Positions 24,600-39,900 of a stretch of 64,000 bases of DNA are shown one piece after another. Location: the NCBI GenBank assembly GCA_963070105.1, contig OY718805.1:6692001-6756000 (forward strand), given 5' to 3'. Origin of the DNA: Litomosoides sigmodontis. Taxonomy: Eukaryota; Nematoda; Chromadorea; Rhabditida; Onchocercidae. Positions within the stretch are counted from its first letter, which is position 1. Each line of letters begins with the position of its first letter. The notes under the pieces were generated by a model. That model saw only the letters and a program-made list of their open reading frames with translations, had not been told where the DNA came from and searched no databases. Position numbers and translations under genes: made by a program.

Positions 24600-25820
24600 T
24601 CAGTATTTCGTTGTATTATCTACCTCAACAGAAATCGCTGTACGGGAGTCATCATGTTTCATATATTCGCTGCAAGTGCAACTGCCACGTAAAGTCATTT
24701 CAAACTGTGTACAATGAAAGCCTTTTATGTTAAGCTCGTTGAGTGAATTGTCTTCCGCGCATTTCTCCACTTTTTCATCATTTGAGCAACGTGCTACCGA
24801 ATCCACGACTTTTGGTATTGAGTTAATAGGTGATATGCTGGAATTCATTCTAATTCAGAAAGCGTTAGACAAATCGTAATTAAGTTCATAAATAAAGAAT
24901 ATCCAATAGTTTAGAAATATTGCACACTCGGGACTTACCATTTTGTTTAAGCCAGGAATGTAACAGCAGCAGCTTACTGAATCTCCTATTGAATTGAACC
25001 TCAGTGAAATTATTCATTTAATCTAATTTTTCATCTCTGGCGGTGCGGCGTGAAAATCAAGAAGTGATTGAAAATTTAGATCCATTCCAAACCGTAGTTA
25101 TTGCAAAGTTATTGCATTTTAAATAAAGTCGAGCAAATACAGATCATGATGATATTTCAATGGCACACATCTTACACATACGCATTGTCTCTGCTAAATA
25201 AATTGGTGATTTTGCTGCGTAAAGGACAAACCTACTTACCTGGAACAAATCATTTCGAACATCTCTGCTGATGGTTCATTTTCAAGGATACGGAATCTAG
25301 GAAGTCGGATAGACTGCGGATTAGGTATTCGTTCCAATATCGCCATTGCATCCTTGCATCTACTGCGCAATCCCATTTGCGCCACTTTCATGTCTGAAAT
25401 GACCATTGGCTTTTCAACTCTCTTACACATGTATACTCACAGCTTATTTTGGCTTCCTTAACTGTATCTTAAAATTGCATATTTTTATATCGGAATATTA
25501 AAAATTTATGATGCTATCGAAGTTGGTAAATTCGATATCGCACTTCTGATATTAACGATCATTAAAGATAAAAGGATGGATCCATTTGTGAGTGTTAATT
25601 TTTGTTTAGTTTGAACAGACCTCTTTCAAGATCGATCACAGAACTACTTTTCTTCATACATACATGTTCCTCAATCTTTTTCAGTACGACTGTTGCGAAG
25701 CCACATTTTGAGCAAAGGAAAGGAGCTACTCGAGGCAGAACACTGTAACGCAGTGAGCGATTACGAATCTTCTTTGCCAAGCTGATGTTTCTCTTACGTA
25801 AACATTGCCGAACTTTCCTT
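24600..25820 (-). CDS. Zinc-finger protein, 3' part, family not recognised
   Basis: Three exons join in phase: 25621-25820, 25240-25393 and 24600-24849, giving about 200 residues of C-terminal sequence. The N-terminal part is very basic (RKVRQ, RKRN, KKIRNRS). It is followed by a possible zinc finger with spacing C-X2-C-X12-H-X1-C (CSKCGF to HVC) near residues 43-61, then an acidic, Ser- and Cys-containing tail. The basic region plus a single finger suggests a nuclear nucleic-acid-binding protein, but this is inference. The exon at 25820 opens with an acceptor (atctttag) and no usable Met, so at least one upstream exon is missing. A short block near 26005-26040 is possible but not provable. 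The gene is convergent with mrpl-17. Confidence 0.6.
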
Positions 25821-26500
25821 CTAAAGATGATACTTTTATAATCTATGATAGCACGTTCAGCAATTTACTAATCAATTTTATTTTAAAACGCATCAAAAAA
25901 CTCTGCAGACCTAACTCTCAGAAATTGAATTTTAGTACAATAGATGAAGTAGGAAGTTATATTTGCATTTTGAAAGTGAAAGCTATCTAACGAATCTTCC
26001 ACTGCTTGCAGCTATCTATAAGCATTAACAATAAAGCTGCTCAAAAGATGTGAGAAACATAAAAGCAATCAATTTCACACATCCACATGACGCTAACCTT
26101 CGTGCGTTAATCTCTGCACTCTTCATTTATTTTCTAGACCATGTGTGTTAGCGAAAGATATTTGTTACACTAATGCACTCCTATACAACAATCTTCAAAA
26201 TGAAGGATCCGGAATATTCTAGTATTTGAGCGAAGAAGTAGTAGTAAAGCTTTCCATTAACGTCCCTTTCATTTATAGCATGGCGAGAAGTTTTTTGCCA
26301 TGAACTTTTGAATTTAACCTATCATTGTTCCGAGTTTTCTAGCAGCTCAAAGAATCAAGTTAATATATTCAACAGAGACTGGCTCAGCTCCAGTGCACCT
26401 TCAACACCAACAATTCCCCTTCGTACAATTGTACAATCATCAAACAACAAACTGATACCTCAACAAAAAGCGTCGAAAAGCTGGATGTACGTAACATAGT

Positions 26501-27512
26501 ATGGAAGGTGCAACATTCATTCGTGCCATGCAACTTGTGTTATTTATCAAAACCATTATTTTGCTGTTAATGCTTGTAATGTTTGCTGGAGTACTCGAAG
26601 CGCGAGGTGGTCGAGGTGCTGGTAAAAGTAAAGGGAAAAGTAACCTGCAATTTGCACAAGTTGCCGAATTCTCATTGGTGCACACACAATTAGCTGACAG
26701 TAAAGTAAGTTTACCAGATCGTTAAACTAACTACATCACTTCAATATCACTATCACCACTTATTTTATAATTTCAATTCCTTAAAAGACAAAAAAAGAGC
26801 GAAATATGGGAAGAGTTGGGATAGGAGGAACTTGGAAAGCATCATGGTTTATTCTTTCTAATTGAATAAAATTCGAATGTTAAAATAAATCCAAGAAAAA
26901 GTATTCCATGGTTCTGTAAGAGCAGAAAATATAAATGAATACAATTAGAGGAGAACTAAACATCGCCGTAACACATTTATGCATATTTACAAATAACTTA
27001 CTTGTCTATTCTTCAAAATGTGTTTAAACGGAATTAAATTCCAGAGTGCTCACATTGTCACCGGATCGCATTTCAGCCAGACATTCCGGCTTGGTTATAA
27101 ATTAGTACTGATCTGTAAAGCTAAAGGTACACCACGTCCGACCATCAAATGGTATAAAGAAGGAGCGGAGATTCATCCAAAAAGGAACACACATGTAAGT
27201 TACTTCCTCGCTGCATTAATCATTCCTGTGAGATCATTGAGTTCTGTTACAGTTAACCTCCTTCTATGCCATTTTGCCAACAACTCTTTCGTTATTTCAC
27301 AACATATATGGAAGCATTTCGAATTGAAAATGAAATGTTTAGATTTAAAGCAACAATTGCAGCACTACGAGAAGCTACTGGACAAGGATATGTTGTGGAG
27401 TAAGTTGGAGATTGATCCAGCAACCATGGGCGATCAAGGCATTTATGCATGTGTTGCTAACAATGAACACGGCGTGATGGCTAAAAATTTCAAGGCGGAA
27501 TATACTTACTGA
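26501..27512 (+). CDS. oig-4: Secreted one-immunoglobulin-domain protein, OIG-4-like
   Basis: Three exons (26501-26704, 27045-27194, 27363-27512) give 167 residues. A hydrophobic segment (residues about 11-33, QLVLFIKTIILLLMLVMFAG) should act as a signal peptide, and there is no other membrane segment. It is followed by a basic Gly/Lys linker and one Ig domain. That domain has the first Cys in LICKAKG, the invariant Trp in IKWYKEG and the second Cys in GIYACVANN, with the usual DxGxYxC motif. The product resembles C. elegans OIG-4, a muscle-secreted Ig protein that stabilises levamisole acetylcholine-receptor clusters at neuromuscular junctions. The orthology rests on remembered similarity of the Ig domain and its C-terminal flank (VMAKNFKAEYTY). 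The Ig-domain call itself is firm. Confidence 0.8.
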
Positions 27513-27519
27513 ACGCTCA

Positions 27520-30202
<2,683 letters not shown>

Positions 30203-30209
30203 TCCCATC

Positions 30210-31500
30210 ATTCATTTCTTTGTTTGTTGGCAGTATATTCATGGATTATGTTATATCGGTTCTTAATTTGTTAGTCGTAATGATTATGACAATGTCTCAA
30301 ACTATACGCATGCCACAAGCACGACCACCACTTCTCCCTTTTGTTTCGGTCCGTTCACACATATGCACAGTGTTTCCATTTTTATATAAATTGAATTGTT
30401 CTTGTACACATACCGCATGTCATACACTGCGGATGATCAGATTTTTGAGGATTTTCTTAACTCTGGAAAACTTAAAGACTACGATTACTATTCCAGTAAG
30501 GCGAGTGATGCAAGTAACTATATTATTGGAGACCATTAATATTTCTAGTGAAATGGACGCCCACTCAAGGTATCGCTTTGTTCCGTATTCAAAGTTTACA
30601 TAAATTGTTTTTGAAATATTCTACAGAATTGTTTTATGGCACAACCAGTGAAGAAAAAACTACATAAAAAACCAGGTTGCTTTTTAATAACTCTTCTTAT
30701 TTTCAAACAACACCTATCTCCGATTAATTGAAAATTGTCCTACTGCGGAGACGCCTCTCAAAAAAGAAAAAAAATCCAATGCACAATCTGAACAATACGA
30801 AGAGTTTCGAGTAAACATTCTGTGGTTCACTGAAGATACTATTCTATAACAGCATGTGAGGAGTTCGCCAACAGGGATTATGTGTCGGTGAACTACAATT
30901 TCCTGCGTACTGTCAGAGCTGTCGGTTAGTAAGAAAAGCAATCAGCCGTGGAAAGAAAATGTTTTAGTTGTTTTTCGAACAAGCTATCATCAGGCTCGTA
31001 CTACGACAGAAGTCTCCGTATCAGCATATTTCTATAAAAAGCGTAGTAGAAGTTCACACTAAAAAACACGTTGGAACGCTGATATAGCAATGAAGTATAG
31101 GCTGCTGAAAATGCAGTATATTAAACAAACATAAGTAGAATGAAAACTTAATTGGAGCAGATTAAAAAAGCACAGACAATAATTGAAGTATAAACTCATG
31201 AGAACCAAACCTATATAAAAATAAAAGCAAGAAAGACAACACCGATATAAACGACTGCAACACACATCCATCATCTTCCCAAGACTTTACATTCGCTTTA
31301 TTTCTCATTAGACTTCCGACTACACGAATGAATCGAATAATCATGAATAAATGAATGAAAGCACAAGTACCAACACTAAGGTTAAAAGGACTTGAATTGA
31401 GAAAAGAGCTACGAGAAGTTGGGCTATAGAATGTGCCCTTCAAAAAAATACCCGCGACATTTCACTTGCAAAAAGTTCACTTATACCTTTGAAAAACACA
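30210..31500. other. Convergent 3' region of cdc-42 and CYRI
   Basis: No coding exon is supported. The long frame at 30187-30603 (+) is cdc-42 3' sequence without motifs, and the minus-strand hydrophobic frames around 31059-31443 lack splice sites. Confidence 0.55.
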
Positions 31501-31507
31501 CTTTCTA

Positions 31508-33424
31508 CTATGGAAATAGTGCACGAACTGATTTTGGCGTGCTCCCATCACTAAGATGTTTTGTTGTGTATCGAAGAGCGCTTAACAACGATTCTGCCTG
31601 AAAGACAGACTTACTAAACAGATAATTTAGGGTTTATCAGTTAACTTATTATATGCTCATCTAACACCTTTATATGAGAATTAATGAGACATTGTTATAT
31701 ATTGTTACATAAAAGGGCGATACCATACTATCCTATCCATTTTATGTTTTGAGTGCTCCACAAAAGCGCATCTTAAGCATATCAATTAATCAATGATAAT
31801 GACAATTTCAAATTCACAGCTATTTCTTCACAAAATAAAATATAGACCTCTTCATTCCTAGACTGTGTCTTGATTAATTCCACGATCGATCGTATATCAA
31901 TGGGTGATTCCTTGCAAAAAGCTCCCGTATTATCAATATGATCATACAGTATAATTGCTCCAACCATAACCCTCATTGTAAAGGAACAATTTTGGTCCGA
32001 GAGTCGTTCCCAGTTTTCCTCTTTTTCCACCATAAATCGGCAAACCTCCAAAAGATAGCTGTTCAATAATCATCTACTTTTGAAATTTGACTCTTGCTCA
32101 CCTGCACAACAGTGGCTAATGTATCTGTGGTGTTAGAGGAGGGAAGATCGTCATTTGTTGCAACGAAATTAGTTGTAGCTGTGATAAGTGCACAGAGCAT
32201 TGGAGTTGGACTAGCTAGAAATAACGATATAGTATTGGCCAGTTCCAAGGGTATAGCAAATTGTCCGTCACTCTGAAAATGAAGTATGCAGTCAGAAAAA
32301 CCAACGTATGCAACAATTTTTAAGAAAAGCAAGGGCCGCTTCATTAAGAAATTCAAATGTGACAGTTTATCACACACCTCCCGAGACATTGCTCGACGGT
32401 AAAAACTGAAATCGTTTTGAAGTGCAGGAGTGCACATTTTTACGGCATCAAATGAAAGTGCAAAGTCAATAAGACGAGCAAACTGTCGACAGGTAGCCTG
32501 CAGTGTGTCTAACTGTTCTGCCGGTGGCAATGGACCTGCAATCTTTAGTATCATAAATTTAAAAACACATGTTTATAAAGTTGATCGCAAAGAATACAGC
32601 TTAAATCTGATTAATTTTACTCACAAATAATAGTACTTCTACAATATACTCAGCAAAGTATTAATACGACTCCCCAATTCAACGCACACGGAAAAATATC
32701 GGATCATATGCAATGACTCGTAGGGTTTCTGTTTGTAAATCAATTTATTGTCCTTAATTCTGATGCACTTTGAAAATTGGAGAAAAGCCACGTGAAACGA
32801 TTTTCGAATTGTATAAAAAAGCATGCCTGAACAAAGATCCCAAAGCAGCAACGGTACAATTTGTTCAATGCGCTGTGATAACTCATAGTAGGCCCTAATC
32901 TGGATCACCAGCTTGCTCAGAATATCCAGTGCTCCCCGTTGTGCATCTTTGTTGCTGGGTTGTTGTATGGCAACGCGAATTTCTACCGATGCGCCTGATG
33001 AATAGCGTTTTACATCTTCTAACAACACGTCGGCTTGCTCTAGGACCTAGAACTTAAGTATTTAGTTAACCTGATAACTGACGGCAAAAACTAAATCGAG
33101 TTTTGAAGGAAGCTCCCTTCTCGATATGTAAACAGATAAACAAAACTGAGCCTCGAAAAAGATTAGATCATTAATGAGTAGAAAAAAACAACAAAAAAAA
33201 ATGTAGACTTGTTATCTTCGTCGCTAATATTTTATTTAGAAATGTTTCGAATCATTTCCATCTACCTTTTCAGCTAATGTGAAAATGTGCAGTTCAGATT
33301 CCGATGGTACAGCATGCTCGAAATCCAGGAAGACGTTAACATCAGGCAAGTTGGCTCTTGAACCATCACAGCTAGCCAGTAGCACCGAACGAACAACTTC
33401 TGCACATGAAGATCCACTTCTCAT
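31508..33424 (-). CDS. CYRI: CYRI (FAM49) Rac1-binding regulator of the WAVE complex
   Basis: Six exons (33266-33424, 32827-33046, 32378-32535, 32102-32272, 31848-32045, 31508-31597) give 331 residues, against 323-324 for human CYRI-A/B. Vertebrate CYRI proteins bind active Rac1 and oppose the WAVE/Scar complex, limiting Arp2/3-driven protrusion. Conserved blocks are VFLDFEHAVPSESE, YYELSQRIE, ALQNDFSFYRRAMSR, TTDTLATV, MRVMVGAIILYDHIDNTGAF and LLSALRYTTKHLSD. The adjacent arginines in FYRRAMSR (about 173-174) match the R160/R161 pair needed for Rac1 binding in human CYRI-B. The N-terminus (MRSGSSC) lacks the MGNLL myristoylation start seen in vertebrate CYRI. Intron 2 seems to start with GC (TCAG/gcatgc). 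Intron 4 is short (56 bases) with acceptor ttttggag, chosen because it restores VCRFMVE. ATG 33424 follows a ttttttgtag acceptor. Confidence 0.93.
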
Positions 33425-33429
33425 GTCAT

Positions 33430-33965
33430 GCTACAAAAAACTCCTGACACTTTTTCATAGTATATAATATCCTAAAATCCTCATCAGAATACCATTATTT
33501 GATATAATCGAGTAAAGTGTAGAAAAAAACACTTAAAAAATCGGTCTTCAACTAATTATCATTATTACACTAACATCGTCATTTCACTTCATTTACTTTA
33601 AAACTTCACTATCACATGATTTTTGAATTTGAAATGTAAGACAGCTCAGTCCGAAGGTTCACGTTTTTTCTCTATAATGAAATCCAAGTAGAGAGCACGT
33701 CTGCATCACTTTTAGTTTACCTACAGCAAGATAAAAAATCTCTTCCTGGAAGGATGTGTGACTGTGGAGTTATATAAAGTAATCTAGGGTGCCGGGTGCA
33801 TCAACAAAGTCATACTGATTAATTGTAAAATTGGAAGAAATAAATAAACGTGTATCCAAGACAGTTTTATCACTTAGAGTGCGACACTGCTTAACACCAA
33901 CATTCACGTTAACAGTGACTAACGTGTGAAACCTCGAGCGACATTACATAATGCATTAAATTGCA
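33430..33965. other. Divergent promoter region between CYRI and smc-6
   Basis: CYRI (-) and smc-6 (+) start codons are 545 bases apart and point away from each other, so this gap should hold both promoters. No coding feature is seen. Confidence 0.5.
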
Positions 33966-33968
33966 TAA

Positions 33969-36900
33969 ATGGACGTGCACAGATTCGACCAACCGCGAAA
34001 TAGTCAATTGAGAAGAAATGTCCCAGTAAGTCGAGGGCGCAGTAATAGTTTGATGACAGCTGAAGGAGGCTGGGAGCTGTATGCTGTGGGGGAGGGTGAG
34101 CATGCTCAGAGGAGGGGGAATCTGGTTAAGGTTATGCATGTTATGAACAATTTCAATCCAAAGATCATGTGAACATTTCATTTCAGGCTTGGTGTAAGTG
34201 ATGAGGATAACGTCAAAACGTCAGTCTACTTCTTCTTTTTCTCCCACACCAAAGTGTAGAAAGAGATCTGATGGCATCGACAGAGGTTATTTGATTCCTC
34301 TATTCCTTCTTCTAAGTATATACAGGGTATCATAAGTATTCAGGAATTCGTAAAAAAGTGTTGGAAAGTACCAGAAACTATGTACACAAATAAGCTGGCT
34401 TAATTTTTTCTAACGTAAGTAGTTGACATAAGTAACATAAGTGCCTTACAGCTGAAATTTCCAAGTGTTCGTTGAATGGAAAAATTGTTGAAGTGCCAGG
34501 AAGGATTGCCTCAATTGAATTATTTAATTTCATGTGTCACGAAAGTCTGAGAATCAGTTTCGATGTACTCAACAGAAATTGTTTTTTTATAGGTGGATCG
34601 AACGGATGTAAGCTTACATGTACTTTTCATAACAGTCATATGTTATCATTTCTGTATTTCCTTTTAAAACAAAGATATTACTGTGCCTTTTTGCCTTTGA
34701 AGTCGGCTTACAAAGTTTTTAGTTCATGCAGCTCTCAACTTCCTAAAGGCGAAGGCAAGTGTTAGAAACTTTTAGTATTTTATGGATGAGCAAGCAGTAG
34801 CATTTGGGCATTTTCAGCTGGCAAGAGCGCGTTGTTTGCGGCTTTGAATATGGGTCTTGGTGGTCGAGGAAGCCAGAATGAACGGGGTAATACAGTGAAG
34901 CAGTATATAAAGGATGGTCAAAAGTGAGCGAGCTGACTTTACTCGAATTTTATGTTTCTAATAATGAAGTCGGCATTTCATTTGATTTGCTTTTCATTTT
35001 GAAATTACAGAATGAAATTTGATGTCAATAGACGGTATCTGTCTTTGTTTGGGTTGAATGTTAGCGAGTTTCAAAGGAATTTTGTTTCGAAGATAATGAT
35101 TATACAGCCGTTGTTTTTTTACCTTTGTTACTAGATTTGGGCAGAAAAAATTCCTTTTTATAACTTGATTTTCTTTTTTGCAGTCGTGCGAAAATAAAGA
35201 TAGTGCTAACAAATCGTGGTTTCGGGAGATATCCAGGTTATGGCGACGCCATTGCTGTTGAACGGACGATCAACTTAACATCATCAACATATCAACTGAA
35301 ATCCCTCACTTATGAAGGAGGGCGCTGCCTTGGTTCATCGATAGTTTATTTTAAATCTAGTGTTTACAGTTTACTCATCGTTAGAAATTTAAATTTAAGG
35401 CCAAATTTAAGACCCACTTTTTGAAAGATAAAAATTTTAGAAAAGGTGGTAAGTCATAAAAAGAGTGATTTGGATAAACTGCTAGCAAGATTCTCTATAC
35501 AGCTTGACAATTCGATATTCTGGATGTCTCAAAATCGATGCCGCGAATTTTTACAAGAATTGAAGCCGGAAAAACTTTACAATGTTTGGTTTTTTTGATC
35601 ATAGTGATTACGGTAACTTATTGGGGTGCATAAGATCAATCTCTCCCAAGCTTGTCTCTCTGTTATCTTTAAGACCAATTGAAATTTCGATCACGAAGTT
35701 GAAAATGCAATGTGAGCCACAATAATCGGATAATAATCCGCTCTATTTTTTAAAATACAACCAGTCCTCTTTATGTTTTGAACTGTTACCATTTAATCCC
35801 TAGTTTATATTCTATGAAAAAAATTTCAGGTTAAAAAATGTGTTTGATGTGCATTAAGTCCTCTGTTGAGTCTAAGAAATTTGATACCTTATTAATGATT
35901 AAGAGGATTATGGAAACATTCAGTTTTTATGTTAGGAAAGGTGCATATAATTAAAATTTTTGACTTAGAATTCTATTTTAGCTTATGTTCAAAAAAATTT
36001 ACTGTTTGACTTATATATATTATGTGATTTTCAGATGTTTATGTCTGCGACAGGATTAGATTTCTCGCGATTGTGCTATGATGAAAGTGAAACATATAAT
36101 GCCGAATCGGAAAAACTGGTGCTCGCTGTTCGACAGGCCTGCTGTGATAAATTAAAGTTCGTTTGGACCTTCATTGCTTGTAAGCAATTTCAACCTGTTC
36201 AAGACAAAGATTCAAAAATATAACATTGCTGCTATTTTTTTCAGGGAAATCGAAAAGCTACGTGAAGACCGGAAACGTGTACAAAATATGGAACAAAATA
36301 AACAGAATCTCTCAGAGCTGAAAAGCATCCTTCGTTGGCTACCAGTTAGGGACTGTCACGAGGTTGAGCCTTTTTTTATTTAATGGCGTTGCTGTAATTA
36401 CTGAGAATCGCAATTTCGTTTTGTTATAGGATCTCTGTAGGCACAACGAGTTGCTGGCAAAAGCTGTTGACGTGTATACAAAATTAAAAGAAGGATTTGT
36501 AGTAAAGGAGGTCAGTGAACACAACTTATTGTAGACAACATTATGAACTCTTGTTTTTATAGTTTTTTTATATTTGCCAAAGGATCCTATTCGCATTTCG
36601 TGTTTCAGAAAATGAAAGCAGATTGCCTTGAGAAACTTGAACAAACACAAAGAAATAAAAATGAATTACAAGAAAAAGTAAAAAGTCTTCGTATAGAAGT
36701 ATGATTTACTAATTTAATTTACATTCGAATGCCAATCGCTCAATTCAACTTTTATACAATTTACTGTTGTAAAAGTAGTGGCCGCGACGAAGTGCATTAG
36801 TTTTATTTCTTAGGGGCTGCTTTTAAAAGCTTGCAGTAAACGACTAATTATTTTTGCAGTTGGGAAATTTGGGAAGGGAAAAAAAAAGTAGACGTGATGA

Positions 36901-39900
36901 AATGTTGGATATTGGGCAGCAATTGAACACCGCAGAACGAAATCACAGAGTATTGGATGCTGAGATTGGTTCAATGGAGAAACAACTAAAAGAGATTGAA
37001 ACAAAGTAGTTTTCTTGTAGAACTATGCTGATGTGCACATCGCTGGAATTTCTTTGAATAGGTATAGATATTGATGGGATATACATTATGCTTTAGGAAA
37101 AATCAAGGCACCCAGTATAGTATTGCTGAAGCTGAAGCGGAATTATTTGAATTAGAGAATCGGTGTACAGCAATGAAGGAAAAACAGTGTTTAGCGGAGA
37201 AAAGAAAAAAGTATTTCGAAGCAGAGCTGACTAATGCGATAAAAGCGGAACGCAGCGTTGAGTAGGTCTTTTTGCAATACTACTCATGTAGAAAAGCTTT
37301 ATATATATATATATATATATATCAGTATTTCAGAGCGGAAATATCTCATTGGAATGCTGTATTACGAGAACTACGTGATGAGAGGGAACGAATAGCTGCT
37401 ATGCAGCAAAGTGATCCAGCTCGTTTTGGCACGTGGGCACCACAGATCTCCAATTTAATCAAACAAAATGCTGCTAAATTCTCAAAGAAGCCAATTGGAC
37501 CCATTGGTAAACTTAGATTATTGTCATACAGTTTTTTATCTAATTGCTGAAATTTGTGCAACTGTGGTATGGGTAATGTTTCATACTTTTAAATAGCAAA
37601 ATCGACATTTTTTAATTTGCATTTTTCCAATACAGGGAATCAGCGAAAATCGCGAATTGGAAAATTTAATAAGTTTAGGTGCCTATATACGGTTAAAAGA
37701 TGACTCCTGGGCATTGGCTGTAGAACAATGTTTGCGTCACTTACTTTCTGTATGGATATGTGATAATGTAAGCGACAGGAATATTTTGGATTCGATTTTG
37801 CAGAAATGTAATATTCGTGGTGTGGGATATATTATCAGCAAGTACTTTTTTTCTATGTCTTAAGATTATTTGATATTTTCCATTAGTATGTTTCTGCTGC
37901 GCTTCCGACCAAGATGCTTCTAGATTTTCGGAGAGCCGGTATAACACGACTTTATTTGAACCACCGCCGGAGTATATAACTGTAGCAAGAATGCTAACTA
38001 TCAAGGACCACAATGTTTTCAATGTATTAGTCGACCAGACGCAGATGGAATCTATTCTTTTGATTGAATCCGATAGTTTAGCGCGTAGTTTGATGGCACA
38101 AAATGTATCATTTTGTTTTCAAACACATATGGGGAACTAAAATTGTATCGTACTTTGTGACTCGTTGGATGCTTTAAATTATGATTTGTGATATCGAAGT
38201 GAATATAACCAACTTTTTATAGCCTCCGAGAAACGTTTATAAGGGTTTTACCAAAAGTGGTGATGAAGTATTCGCAAAAACGAATAATCAAGTATATCGC
38301 TTCTATACAAATCACCGTTATCAAAAATCAGCCGTATTAACCAGTACCGAGATAGCTAATACCAGGTATTTTTTACGTTTGATTTGTTAGGAATAGCTCT
38401 TCTTTTTCCTATAAGAGCATGTAAAAAATTTACGTATTCTTGGCGAAAATTATGGCTTTTATTCCTAAGCTAGGATATTTTGGTAGAAAATAATCTGCGA
38501 GCATAACTTGGAAATGCTGCCGGCTGCATTACTGGTTCCTTATAATATCCGATTAAGTACTCTTTATTTCAGAACACTTAGTGATCAGATAGCAAGAGCG
38601 GAAAATGAGTTGCGAAGCAACAAAAGTTCTCTATCAAAGGTTTTTCTCATCTTCTGTTCTTACTAGGATACATTAGCGAAACGCATTTAAAGGAATAAGA
38701 AAGTATGCATAAGAAAAATAAGCGTGTTGAACACCATAACTGTACACTTGTATGCTTTTTAAAGTCAAATATTGTAAAAAATATTTTAGATACAAGAAAA
38801 TCGTCAGAAAATAGAAAGAGACATGACTGATGAAATGCAGCGAAGCAATCAGGAATTGCAGTGCTTGAGAGTCGATGAAGTACGACGACGTTCTTTACAA
38901 AAACGATTGGATTCTGCACGATTTGAAGGAGGTGTTGATGGTCAAGTCATGAATCTGGTTATACACTTATAATTAGAATTTTTTCTTACTGAAATATTTC
39001 ATTGAAATGATTTCCCGTGGGACATATATTTTGGTCTTCAGGTTTCAAGTTTAGACCAATACAGAAGGGAGAAAGAAAAACTCATGCAATCTGGGAACGT
39101 TCTGCAGCAGCAATTAATTAAATCACGTCTGCTATTACGTGATATAGAAATGGTTACAGCGGAAAAAGCTAAAGAACTGGAAGGAAGTGAAAATGAACTT
39201 AAGAAAAGCGAGGTATGAACTTTTAGAGATAGCTGGAGTTGACTAATATCTAAATAATGTTGTTGCAATTTTGTGTTGTATTACTGCTTTAATTACTTGT
39301 TCAACGGCTGTCGCAAAATTAACTTGTCATTTCTAGGCCGATTTGCAAGAATGTAGTAAAGAAGTCGATGAGATGAATGACTGTGAGAATGAACACCGTC
39401 AAAAGTTATCAAAATTGGAAATTCATATAAATAGTCTCGAGGAGAAAGTGAAAGCGCTGAAGTGAGTAAAGTTTTTGGATTAGTGGTGTTAAACTTTACT
39501 ATTGTACCAGTAAATCTGATGTTTTAGCGAAAAAATAAAAGAAATGAAAGAAGCTAACGAGTCGATTGCTGATGGAGCTCCCGATTTTGCGAGTTTACCA
39601 GATACAGCGGAAGCTGAAGAACGATTCAGAAAATTGGAACGTCGTATTCACGCTGCGCAAGAAAGGTTAGTCTTTTTTTACTTTTCCTTGCTTTTTTCCC
39701 AATTTTTTTTACTGTACTCATTATATTTAAGGTTCCCAAAATGACTTCCTGACTCACATACTGATAAATATTGTAAATTCGCTTGAAGGAAGTGAGAAAT
39801 TTGAAGATAAATAACCCTAGCTTTATAGGCGTTTGAAAAAATCAACTATGACTTCTTTCTGCAAGAGGTATTTTTTCCTGCTTATGTTAAATGAAGCTCG

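Noticed and set aside
31059..31443. Hydrophobic minus-strand frames that look like membrane segments
   Set aside because: They lie in the AT-rich 3' flank between cdc-42 and CYRI, with no acceptor or donor linking them to a gene.
37636..37678. Earlier acceptor (atacag at 37635) for the SMC6 hinge exon
   Set aside because: It gives the wrong phase; the acceptor at 37678 joins GPIG to AYIRLKDD exactly as in the SMC6 family.
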